A DNA stretch of 15,038 nucleotides from Elusimicrobia bacterium CG03_land_8_20_14_0_80_50_18 (lineage in GTDB: Bacteria; CG03). A program made the translations under genes and the position numbers. Positions 1 through 6,960 of this stretch are shown here, piece after piece. The DNA lies in assembly GCA_002780705.1 (NCBI GenBank), contig PEUP01000002.1:266-15303 (forward strand). Reading direction: 5' to 3'. The notes under the pieces are model-generated. The model did not search any database. It saw only the letters and a program-made list of their open reading frames with translations, and had not been told where the DNA came from. How positions within the stretch are numbered: the stretch's first letter is position 1; the number at the start of each line of letters is the position of its first letter.

Positions 1-959
1 ACGGCTTTTTCAACGGCATTGGCGGCCTCTTCCTCGCCGATGTTGGAAAGGAGCATCCCGAGAGCGCATATCGCGGCCAGAGGATTGATGACATTTTTTC
101 CGGTGTATTTGGGCGCGGAACCGCCTATGGGTTCAAACATTGACACGCCTTCGGGATTGATGTTTCCGCCGGCGGCGATACCCATTCCGCCCTGTGTCAT
201 TGCCGCGAGGTCGGTGATTATGTCTCCAAACATGTTATCGGTGACAATGACATCAAACCATTCCGGGTTTTTCACCATCCACATACAGGTGGCGTCAACG
301 TGAGCATAATCTGTTTTGACGTCGGGATATTCCTCGGCGACCTCATAGAATGTCCTTTCCCAAAGATCCCATGCGTATGTAAGAACATTTGTCTTTCCGC
401 AGAGAGTGAGCTGTTTTCTCTTGTTGCGTTTCCTTGTGAAATCAAACGCATATCGGATACATCTTTCTACACCGGCTCTTGTGTTGTATGAGGTCTGAAT
501 AGCAACTTCATCTTTCGCGCCTTTATTCCTGAATTCACCCATTCCCGTATAAAGTCCTTCATTATTTTCTCTGACGACGACATAATCTATTTCATCAGGG
601 CCTTTGTCCTTAAGCGGTGTCCACACTCCCGGATAAAGTTTTACCGGACGGAGATTGATATATTGTTTGAGGTCAAATCTCATCTTCAGAAGAAGGCCCT
701 TTTCAAGTATTCCGGGCTTTACATCCGGATGTCCCACTGCCCCCAAATATATGACATCAAATTTTTTGAGCGTCTCTATCCCGTCGGCGGGAATCACCTC
801 TTTCGTCCGCATATACCTTTCACCGCCCCAGTCCAGCATTGTCGTCTCATACTCAAAGCCGAATTTTTTTGAGACCGCTTTAAGGACCTTCAGCCCCTCC
901 GCGACAACTTCCGGCCCTGTCCCGTCTCCGCCTATAACCGCAATCTTGTGTTTCTTCAT
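1..959 (-). CDS. leuB: 3-isopropylmalate dehydrogenase (partial, 3' end outside window)
   Basis: This enzyme catalyses NAD-dependent oxidative decarboxylation of 3-isopropylmalate to 2-ketoisocaproate, the third step of leucine synthesis, in the cytoplasm. The visible 319 residues start MKKHKIAVIGGDGTGPEV, the family N-terminus. They contain the substrate-arginine region LLLKMRFDLKQYINLRPVKL, the VVVRENNEGLYTGMGE segment, the metal-aspartate stretch VTDNMFGDIITDLAA, and the nucleotide-site motif EPIGGSAPKYTGKNVINPLA. Roughly 40 C-terminal residues should lie beyond position 1. The ATG has an AGGAGG ribosome site 8 nt upstream. It lies 30 bp after the DUF1016 gene and completes the leuA-leuC-leuD-leuB set, which argues for isopropylmalate over isocitrate, malate or tartrate as substrate. 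The usual His of EPVHGSAP is Gly here, so it belongs to a divergent branch. Confidence 0.88.
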   Translation of the reverse strand, partial: MKKHKIAVIGGDGTGPEVVAEGLKVLKAVSKKFGFEYETTMLDWGGERYMRTKEVIPADGIETLKKFDVIYLGAVGHPDVKPGILEKGLLLKMRFDLKQYINLRPVKLYPGVWTPLKDKGPDEIDYVVVRENNEGLYTGMGEFRNKGAKDEVAIQTSYNTRAGVERCIRYAFDFTRKRNKRKQLTLCGKTNVLTYAWDLWERTFYEVAEEYPDVKTDYAHVDATCMWMVKNPEWFDVIVTDNMFGDIITDLAAMTQGGMGIAAGGNINPEGVSMFEPIGGSAPKYTGKNVINPLAAICALGMLLSNIGEEEAANAVEKA

Positions 960-989
960 TTTGAAATTCCTCCTAATCCACCCATCTTT

Positions 990-2165
990 TCATTTTTTCT
1001 TATTTCCTAACTCGTCTTCAATTTCTTTAACCGTAGGCAATGAAGATTTTAACTTTTGCGGTAATGCGCGAGTTAATTCATATTCGGACACACCTATCGG
1101 TTTTTTGAATCCGCGCAGAGCGTATTCGGCCGCAACCGTATTCTTATCCTGGCACAAAATTAAACCTATGCTCTGATAATCTGTTTCGTGTTTTAGAACA
1201 TCATCAACCACATTGCAATAAAAGTTTATTTTCCCTGCATATTCAGGTTTAAATTTTCCTTTTTTTAATTCAATCACGATAAAACGCCTTAAATGAAGAT
1301 GGTAAAATAAAAGGTCAATGTAAAAATCCTCATCTCCCACATTGAGATGATATTGCCGTCCCACAAACGAAAATCCCTGACCTAATTCCAATAAAAACTT
1401 TTCTAAATGGCGAATAATGCCCGCTTCCAGCTCCCGCTCTCTGAATGGTTCTTCTAATGTAAGGAAATCAAAAATATACGGATCTTTTAAGGATTGTTTT
1501 ACTAAATCTGATTGCGGGGCGGGAAGACACAAATCAAAATTGGCGGCTACCCTGCCTTCGCGCCGACAAGCCCTGCTCTTAATCATCAAACTAAGCACAT
1601 TGCGGCTCCAACCGTTTTTTATAGTTTTTTGCATATACCATAAGCGTGACGACATGTCTTTGACTTTCTCCATGAGTAAAACATTGTGCCCCCATGGAAT
1701 TTTAGCGACGGTCTGCTGCAATTTTTCCGAAACCTCTTTTGGAACTGATTTTGCCGCAGCTTGCGGCATATTTTTATCGCCTTTCTGTTTTTGTAATTTT
1801 GCCACAGCTTGCGGCAATTTTTCAGCGCCGCGGACTCCACTTAATTTTGCAACAGGTTGTTGCAAAATTACCGGCTTTTCGTATTCCCTCGCAAAACGAA
1901 TCATATAGCCTATATTCCTTTCAGAAAATCCTTTAACTTCGGATAATTCATTGCTAATGTCTTTTGATAATTTCGGAATAACGCCGGCGCCCCAGCCCTC
2001 CTTTTTCTGCCTTGTGTCAATCATTCGCCCGATATCCCAGTAAAGATAGATTAATTCCGCGTTTACGGATAAAACAGCCCGTACCCGGGATGTTTGAATT
2101 CGGGTTTTAATCTGCGCTAAAAAATCAAGGTATTTATTTTTTTCTATCCGCATATCAGAACTCAC
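990..2165 (-). CDS. DUF1016 / YhcG-type PD-(D/E)XK nuclease family protein
   Basis: This is a 391-residue protein of the DUF1016 (YhcG) family. Family knowledge: an N-terminal helical DUF1016_N domain and a C-terminal PD-(D/E)XK nuclease-like domain, often found in mobile or defence contexts; the biochemical role is poorly defined. Seen here: N-domain features YLYWDIGRMI and GFSERNIGYMIRFAREY, then the family segment IPWGHNVLL (156-164) and NGWSRNVL (184-191), then APQSDL and DPYIFDFL. The nuclease core has D284 (FYIDLLFYH) and E299/K301 (VIELKKGKF). Residues 101-156 hold a 16-residue tandem repeat not needed for the core fold. The start is GTG; an ATG four codons later is an alternative and neither has a strong ribosome site. 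The gene is visibly AT-richer than its neighbours and splits leuD from leuB, which suggests horizontal gain. No cognate toxin, methylase or restriction gene is adjacent. Confidence 0.87.
   Translation of the reverse strand: MSSDMRIEKNKYLDFLAQIKTRIQTSRVRAVLSVNAELIYLYWDIGRMIDTRQKKEGWGAGVIPKLSKDISNELSEVKGFSERNIGYMIRFAREYEKPVILQQPVAKLSGVRGAEKLPQAVAKLQKQKGDKNMPQAAAKSVPKEVSEKLQQTVAKIPWGHNVLLMEKVKDMSSRLWYMQKTIKNGWSRNVLSLMIKSRACRREGRVAANFDLCLPAPQSDLVKQSLKDPYIFDFLTLEEPFRERELEAGIIRHLEKFLLELGQGFSFVGRQYHLNVGDEDFYIDLLFYHLHLRRFIVIELKKGKFKPEYAGKINFYCNVVDDVLKHETDYQSIGLILCQDKNTVAAEYALRGFKKPIGVSEYELTRALPQKLKSSLPTVKEIEDELGNKKK
1698..1865 (-). repeat. 48-bp in-frame tandem repeat in the DUF1016 gene
   Basis: Three full 16-codon units and one half unit lie at protein residues 101-156. 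The units are LQQPVAKLSGVRGAEK, LPQAVAKLQKQKGDKN, MPQAAAKSVPKEVSEK and the half unit LQQTVAKI. The first eight residues of each unit are conserved and the last eight vary but stay charged. At DNA level three of the four conserved halves are palindromic with a 3-nt centre. The best is at 1842-1870, with perfect 13-bp arms TAATTTTGCAACA / TGTTGCAAAATTA. Others lie at about 1752-1768 and 1800-1817. The half unit near 1701-1726 is more degenerate. It runs directly into the family motif PWGHN. Confidence 0.85.
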
Positions 2166-2238
2166 TATCTTTTAATTAAAAATATCCAAATCCAGCATAA
2201 ATAAATACATAATATTTTGCGCATTTTTTCATGATTTT

Positions 2239-2268
2239 ATTTTACAAAAAGAATTATGGATATGTCTA
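2239..2268 (-). promoter_or_regulatory. possible sigma70-type promoter for the DUF1016 gene
   Basis: On the minus strand, TAGACA (2268-2263) and TAAAAT (2244-2239) are separated by 18 nt and lie in the 142-bp AT-rich gap between leuD and the DUF1016 gene. Expected initiation is near 2232, giving a leader of roughly 65 nt to the GTG start. The region is AT-rich, so chance matches are likely. It would let the inserted gene and leuB be transcribed independently of the upstream leu genes. Confidence 0.35.
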
Positions 2269-2307
2269 TTAATCCGCATTAGATGCGGCTACTTCTAATA
2301 AACATTC

Positions 2308-2802
2308 TCACCTGCCCCTTTGAACAGCGTAATTCAGAAGGCCGCCGAAGGACACTATTTTCTTTATGAATTCCGGAACGGGCTTCACTTTGTAAATCTT
2401 TTTCGCACGGGCGTTTATTATCTCGCCTTTCCGCATGTCTATCGTTATCTCATCTCCCGCGCGGGCGTCTTTTTTCATATCGCATACAAAAACCATAAGG
2501 CCTATGTTTATGCAGTTTCGCAGAAAAATACGGGCGAAGGATTTTGCTATGACGGCCGAAATGCCCGACGCCTTTATGGCTATGGGCGCGTGTTCCCTCG
2601 ACGAGCCACAGCCGAAATTATCTCCGGCGACTATGATATCGCCCTTCTTCACCTTTTTGCTGAAATCTTTATCCAGGTCCTCCATGCAGTGCGCGGCGAG
2701 CTCATCCGCGTTGTCTGAAGTCAGAAATCTCGCCGGTATTATCACATCCGTGTCCACAGAATCCCCGACGACATAAGCGTTCCCTTTTATAATATTTTTC
2801 AT
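2308..2802 (-). CDS. leuD: 3-isopropylmalate dehydratase, small subunit
   Basis: This is the swivelling small subunit that pairs with LeuC to isomerise 2-isopropylmalate to 3-isopropylmalate through dehydration and rehydration. It has 164 residues, the length of the short LeuD type. Seen: GDSVDTDVIIPARFL near the N-terminus and the signature GDNFGCGSSREHAP (60-73), which closes over the active site, followed by AVIAKSFARIFLRNCINIG. The ATG is preceded by GGAGAG, and the gene starts 18 bp after the leuC stop. It ends before a 142-bp AT-rich gap leading to the DUF1016 gene, so the leu operon is interrupted directly after it. Confidence 0.95.
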   Translation of the reverse strand: MKNIIKGNAYVVGDSVDTDVIIPARFLTSDNADELAAHCMEDLDKDFSKKVKKGDIIVAGDNFGCGSSREHAPIAIKASGISAVIAKSFARIFLRNCINIGLMVFVCDMKKDARAGDEITIDMRKGEIINARAKKIYKVKPVPEFIKKIVSFGGLLNYAVQRGR

Positions 2803-2820
2803 TTTCTCTCCGTTTAATCC

Positions 2821-4059
2821 CTAAAGCTGTTCCGGCGATATTATGCGCCCCCTGACGGCCGAGGCGGCGGCCGTGTAGGGCGAGGCCAGATACACACGGG
2901 AGCTGACAGCCCCCATCCTGCCGACGAAATTCCTGTTGGTCGTGGATATCGCCGTTTCTCCGCCGGCGAGTATCCCCATGTGACCGCCCAGACAGGGCCC
3001 GCATGTCGGAGGAGCTATGACGCATCCGGCTTTCAGGAAGGTCTCTATATAACCTTTCTTCATCGCCTCGGCATAAACTTCCTGACTGCCGGGAAGGATT
3101 ATACAGCGCAGGCCGGCGCTTATCTTCCTGCCTTTCATGATCTTCGCCGCCTGGGCGAAATCGCTTATTCTGCCGTTTGTGCAGGAACCTATTACGGCCT
3201 GGTCTATTTTCACCTTATTTAATCTCGCGGCCGGGCCCACTTTATCGGGAAGATGCGGCGAGGCGACGAGAGGCTTGACCGCGCTTATATCCATTTTGAA
3301 TGTCTGAGCCGAAGGCCCGTCGGCGAAATTCCGGGCTTTCCTGCCCGGACGCCCTTTGACATAATCCGCCGTCTTTTTATCAGGCACGACAAAACCGGCC
3401 TTGCCGCCGGCCTCAATGGCCATGTTGCACATCGTGAATCTCTCATCCATTGAGAGAGCGCTTATGACAGTGCCCGCAAATTTCATGGCTTTGTAATTCG
3501 CGCCGTTGACGCCTATTTTTCCTATGGTCAGAAGGATGAGATCCTTGCCTGTTATGAATTTCCCTTTTTTGCCGCTGTAAACAAATTCCATGACCTCCGG
3601 CACCATGAACCATATTTTGCCCATCAGCATCGCGAACGCGACATCGGTGGAGCCGACACCCGTGGAAAATGCCCCGAGCGCCCCGTATGTGCAGGTGTGG
3701 GAATCCGCTCCTATGACGACATCGCCGGGCTTGACGATGCCTTTCTCGGGCAGAATGACATGCTCTACGCCGCCGTTGCCTATCTCAAAAAAGCGTATCT
3801 TCTGTTTCCTCGCGAAATCCCGAAGGAATTTCACATTTTCGGCGGATTTGATGTCCTTGTTCGGCGTGAAGTGATCGCACACGATCACAACCGAGCCGGG
3901 ATTTTTAATCTTCTTTCCTCTTTTGAGGAACTCCTTCACAGCCAGAGGCCCCGTCACATCGTTCATCAGCACCGTGTCGCAGCGGGCCTCTATGTATTCT
4001 CCGGCGGAAACGCTTTTTCTGCCCGAAGCGTGAGAAAGAATATTTTCAACGTAGTTCAC
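2821..4059 (-). CDS. leuC: 3-isopropylmalate dehydratase, large subunit
   Basis: This is the catalytic [4Fe-4S] subunit of isopropylmalate isomerase, an aconitase-superfamily enzyme acting with LeuD. Its 412 residues match the shorter LeuC/HacA-type large subunit rather than the longer, roughly 465-residue enterobacterial form. Cluster ligands are visible as C293 (GSCTNG), C353 and C356 (PPTCGPCLGGH). Other family motifs are CDHFTPNKD (61-69), GADSHTCTYGALGAF (117-131) and the C-terminal STTNRNFVGRMG. The start is GTG, and its GTGA overlaps the leuA TGA stop, which implies translational coupling. Homoaconitase activity cannot be ruled out from sequence, but the adjacent leuA, leuD and leuB make the leucine pathway much the most likely role. 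Confidence 0.94.
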   Translation of the reverse strand: MNYVENILSHASGRKSVSAGEYIEARCDTVLMNDVTGPLAVKEFLKRGKKIKNPGSVVIVCDHFTPNKDIKSAENVKFLRDFARKQKIRFFEIGNGGVEHVILPEKGIVKPGDVVIGADSHTCTYGALGAFSTGVGSTDVAFAMLMGKIWFMVPEVMEFVYSGKKGKFITGKDLILLTIGKIGVNGANYKAMKFAGTVISALSMDERFTMCNMAIEAGGKAGFVVPDKKTADYVKGRPGRKARNFADGPSAQTFKMDISAVKPLVASPHLPDKVGPAARLNKVKIDQAVIGSCTNGRISDFAQAAKIMKGRKISAGLRCIILPGSQEVYAEAMKKGYIETFLKAGCVIAPPTCGPCLGGHMGILAGGETAISTTNRNFVGRMGAVSSRVYLASPYTAAASAVRGRIISPEQL

Positions 4060-5561
4060 GTTTTGATATTCCGCAGTTCAAGCTTGTTGAGAGCAGAAAG
4101 GTATGCCAGTATGGAAGCCTCTATTATATCCGTTGACGAGGAAACTCCCGCGAGCACTTTTTTCCCGAAAGCCGCCCTGAGCCGCACCTCGCCCTGCGCG
4201 TCTTTACCGACGGTGATGGACTTCACCTGATAATCCGTGAGGACGCCTTTCCTGCCACTGACCGCCTCCACCGCCTTGAGGACGCTGTCAACCGGTCCGT
4301 CGCCCGCGGCCTCGCCCTTAAATATTTTGCCTGCTTTCTTGAGCGTCACCTTTCCTTTTGAACCGGACGGCGTGGTGTGCACCTCAAAATTCTTCAGCTC
4401 AAAACCGTCCCTTCTGCCCATGTCTTTTTCTATGAGCGCTATTATGTCCTCGTCATACACTTTTTTCTTCTTGTCGGCCAGTTTTTTGAACTCGGCGAAT
4501 ATGGCGTCAAGTTTATCGCCCGCGACCTGAAAGCCCAGATCTTTAAATTTTTTTGCCAGCGCCGCGCGGCCCGAATGCTTGCCCAGCACCAGCTGAGAGC
4601 CCGATATACCCACATCCTCCGGCTTCATTATCTCGTAGGTCTGGGCTTTTTTGAGCACCCCGTCCTGATGAATGCCCGCCTCGTGCGAGAAAGCGTTTGC
4701 GCCGACGATAGCTTTGTTCGGCTGGACCACGATGCCCGTCATGTGCGACACCATTCCCGAGACGCGCGCTATCGCGTGCGTGTCCACGCCTGTCTTTATC
4801 TTCGGGAAACGCACTTTCAGGGCCATCACGATTTCTTCAAGCGAGGCGTTGCCCGCGCGCTCTCCCAGGCCGTTGACCGTGCATTCCACCTGACGGGCTC
4901 CGGCGAGAACCGCCGCCAGCGAATTGGCCGTGCCCAGTCCCAGATCGTTGTGGCAGTGCACCGAAAACACAGCCTTGTGCGAATTTTTCACATTAGTCAG
5001 CAGATAGCTGATGAGTTCCCCCATCTCCTCAGGATAGGAGTAGCCGACGGTGTCCGGAATGTTTATTATTCCGGCGCCGGCGGATATGACTTTCTCAATT
5101 ATTTCGCAGAGGAATTTTTTATCGCTGCGCGTGGCGTCCTCACATGAGAATTCCACCTCGTCGCAATATCCGCGAGCGAGTTTCACCGCTCCCACGGCAT
5201 TTGAGACAACCTCATCTTTTGACATCCTGAGTTTGTACTTCATGTGCACGGGCGAGGTCGCGATAAAAGTGTGTATGCGTTTATGGCGGGCCGCGGCAAG
5301 AGCTCCTGCGGAAGCGGCAATATCTTTTTCAACGGCGCGGGAGAGCGAACACACGGTGGTATCCTTCAGCGCGGAAGATATGTCCTGTATGCTCTTGTAA
5401 TCGTCGGGAGAAGAGATGGCAAAGCCCGCCTCTATGACATCCACTTTCATTTTCTCCAGCTCGCGCGCTATTATGAGTTTCTGAGCGCTTGAGAGCGACG
5501 CTCCCGGAGACTGTTCTCCGTCGCGCAGAGTCGTGTCAAATATGATTATTTTTCCGGGCAT
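4056..5561 (-). CDS. leuA: 2-isopropylmalate synthase
   Basis: This enzyme condenses acetyl-CoA with 2-ketoisovalerate to form 2-isopropylmalate, the committed step of leucine synthesis. It has 501 residues and two parts. The first is a TIM-barrel HMGL-like catalytic domain with FDTTLRDGEQSPG (8-20), EVEFSCEDATRS (135-146), the metal-binding H-x-H at 202/204 (SVHCHNDLGLGTANS) and NGLGERAGNASLEE. The second is a C-terminal LeuA_dimer regulatory domain (about 380-495, with HTTPSGSKGKVTL and STDIIEASILAYLSALN), so feedback inhibition by leucine is expected. I chose the ATG at 5561, which has AGGAGG 8 nt upstream and begins at the family's conserved N-terminus. The frame stays open upstream, but only inside pssA. 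The start shares one base with the pssA stop, and the end overlaps leuC by 3 nt. Confidence 0.95.
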   Translation of the reverse strand: MPGKIIIFDTTLRDGEQSPGASLSSAQKLIIARELEKMKVDVIEAGFAISSPDDYKSIQDISSALKDTTVCSLSRAVEKDIAASAGALAAARHKRIHTFIATSPVHMKYKLRMSKDEVVSNAVGAVKLARGYCDEVEFSCEDATRSDKKFLCEIIEKVISAGAGIINIPDTVGYSYPEEMGELISYLLTNVKNSHKAVFSVHCHNDLGLGTANSLAAVLAGARQVECTVNGLGERAGNASLEEIVMALKVRFPKIKTGVDTHAIARVSGMVSHMTGIVVQPNKAIVGANAFSHEAGIHQDGVLKKAQTYEIMKPEDVGISGSQLVLGKHSGRAALAKKFKDLGFQVAGDKLDAIFAEFKKLADKKKKVYDEDIIALIEKDMGRRDGFELKNFEVHTTPSGSKGKVTLKKAGKIFKGEAAGDGPVDSVLKAVEAVSGRKGVLTDYQVKSITVGKDAQGEVRLRAAFGKKVLAGVSSSTDIIEASILAYLSALNKLELRNIKT

Positions 5562-6319
5562 CAGACTTTCCTCCTCATTCTTATCGTTCTGACGACGATA
5601 TCCAGCACGCCGTAAAGCAGATAAGCTATCAGCATCAGCGACACAATGCTTTCCGGATACATCACGAAAAGCACCAGCCACACTATGGTTATTGTGAACA
5701 CCCTCATCGGCAGCATGCCTGTGAGTTTGAGCCTGCTCCCGTGCGGATACCTCAGCTTGGTCAGCATCAGAAAAGATACCAGTACCATCAGAAAAGGCAG
5801 GATGTGCGCAAAAAGCGGCGCCCTCTCAACAAGAAATCTGAAACTCCGTTTTGGGGAATCCGCCTTGTAGATTTCCATCAGCAGAACAAATGCCGCAAGC
5901 ACCCCGGCGGCGGGGGGAGACGGAAGCCCCTCAAAATAGGGAGATTTCTCTTCGTGGCTGGCGCCCGTGTTGTAGCGGGCAAGCCTGATCGCCACAGACA
6001 GCACGAACAAAAGACAGACAGCCCAGCCCAGACGGAAATCCTTAAGGTAATATATCCACACCAGAAGAGCAGGGGCCATTCCAAAAGACACCGTGTCGGC
6101 TATGCTGTCAAACTCCACTCCGAATTTGGAACCGGTGTGCGTCATGCGGGCCAGGTAGCCGTCCAGCGAATCCATCACCCATCCCAACACGATCAGCCAT
6201 GCGGCCAGGGAATATCTCTCCTGCAGGGCAAAGATTACTGACACAAAACCGCAGCCTATGTTGACCGCCGTGAAAACGCTGGGAAGATATATCCCTGTCC
6301 TGAATTTTTTCATTACCAT
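5561..6319 (-). CDS. pssA: CDP-diacylglycerol-serine O-phosphatidyltransferase
   Basis: This integral membrane enzyme makes phosphatidylserine from CDP-diacylglycerol and serine; the product feeds the Psd encoded just upstream. It has 252 residues with several hydrophobic segments. The CDP-alcohol phosphatidyltransferase signature is complete: D50, D53-G54, A57-R58, G67, D71 and D75 (D-x2-D-G-x2-A-R-x8-G-x3-D-x3-D). This is the membrane-embedded (type II) class, not the phospholipase-D-like E. coli enzyme. The first ATG (6319) has GGTGAT a few bases upstream. A second ATG two codons in (6313) shares a base with the psd stop (TAATG), so either may be used. Its stop overlaps the leuA start by one base. 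The pairing with psd makes the serine-transferring function more likely than other CDP-alcohol transferases. Confidence 0.92.
   Translation of the reverse strand: MVMKKFRTGIYLPSVFTAVNIGCGFVSVIFALQERYSLAAWLIVLGWVMDSLDGYLARMTHTGSKFGVEFDSIADTVSFGMAPALLVWIYYLKDFRLGWAVCLLFVLSVAIRLARYNTGASHEEKSPYFEGLPSPPAAGVLAAFVLLMEIYKADSPKRSFRFLVERAPLFAHILPFLMVLVSFLMLTKLRYPHGSRLKLTGMLPMRVFTITIVWLVLFVMYPESIVSLMLIAYLLYGVLDIVVRTIRMRRKV
5570..5575 (-). promoter_or_regulatory. ribosome binding site deciding the leuA start
   Basis: A perfect AGGAGG on the minus strand lies inside the last codons of pssA, 8 nt before the ATG at 5561. It supports that ATG over the start 40 codons upstream at 5681, which would overlap pssA by about 120 bp. 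Confidence 0.85.
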
Positions 6320-6954
6320 TTCGCTATCACCGAGCGGGCGCAGTCAAGCTTGTCGCCTTCTTGCACCAGAAGCTCACAGGAAGAGGGGAATTCGCAGTCC
6401 ACCTGAGAGCCGAATTTTATCATGCCGAATTTTTCACCCTGTTCCACAGCATCGCCCTCTTTTTTCCAGCAGAGGATGCGGCGGGCTATGGAACCAACGA
6501 TCTGTGTCACGGCTATGGCGCCGCGGGGAGTGTCAAAAACGACCTCATTTCTCTCGTTTTTGATGTGCGCGTCACTCTTTGCAGCGTTGATAAAACTGCC
6601 GTGCGTGTAAGTTATCTTTTTAACTTTGCCGCCGTATGGAGCACGCTGAATATGATAGCTGAAGATGTTCATAAAGATCCGCACCACCTTCCGTCCGCCA
6701 GGCATCTCCTCAACAGCCATCACCCTTCCCGAAGCGGGAGAGAGGATGTGCGCATCCGAGGCCTTGACCTTGATGTCGGGATCCCTGAAAAACCAGAGAG
6801 ACCACACAGCGGCAATAAAAACAAGCGCGGCCGCATAGAAATTCCAGCTTGAGAGCAGGCACTTCTTCACCGGCAGAAAAAGCGGCACAGCCAGAATCGC
6901 GAAAAAGGCTCCAAGCGGCAGAATCACAGGTATGACCTCTTTTGAGACCCGCAT
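6313..6954 (-). CDS. psd: phosphatidylserine decarboxylase proenzyme (short type)
   Basis: This enzyme decarboxylates phosphatidylserine to phosphatidylethanolamine at the inner membrane. The 213-residue length matches the short family rather than the roughly 320-residue E. coli form. Two hydrophobic stretches near the N-terminus (about 8-28 and 37-56) provide the membrane anchor. Conserved features are FFRDPD, SPASGRV, the histidine segment FMNIFSYHIQRAP (94-106), KNERNEVVF, and the self-cleavage site FGS (G182-S183), where serine becomes the pyruvoyl group. The start lies 6 nt after the ilvC stop without a clear ribosome site, so reinitiation is likely. The 3' end overlaps pssA, giving adjacent genes for consecutive steps. 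Confidence 0.93.
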   Translation of the reverse strand: MRVSKEVIPVILPLGAFFAILAVPLFLPVKKCLLSSWNFYAAALVFIAAVWSLWFFRDPDIKVKASDAHILSPASGRVMAVEEMPGGRKVVRIFMNIFSYHIQRAPYGGKVKKITYTHGSFINAAKSDAHIKNERNEVVFDTPRGAIAVTQIVGSIARRILCWKKEGDAVEQGEKFGMIKFGSQVDCEFPSSCELLVQEGDKLDCARSVIAKW

Positions 6955-6960
6955 ACGGAT

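Noticed and set aside
2274..2288. CCGCAT-TAG-ATGCGG hairpin after leuD as a terminator
   Set aside because: The stem is only 6 bp and no T-run follows on the minus strand, so termination is not supported.
4377..5147. Plus-strand open frame of 256 codons
   Set aside because: It is antisense to leuA, rich in His and Arg as expected of a shadow frame, and shows no recognisable domain.
5123..5158. Cys in LeuA motif EFSCEDATRS as an unusual substitution
   Set aside because: As far as I recall the E. coli LeuA also has Cys at this position, so it is normal variation.
5562..5681. 40-codon N-terminal extension of leuA
   Set aside because: It lies wholly inside pssA in another frame, has no family similarity, and a perfect AGGAGG favours the ATG at 5561.
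6403..6411. FGS in place of LGST at the phosphatidylserine decarboxylase cleavage site
   Set aside because: FGS is usual in the short-type decarboxylases, and the Gly-Ser pair needed for pyruvoyl formation is present.
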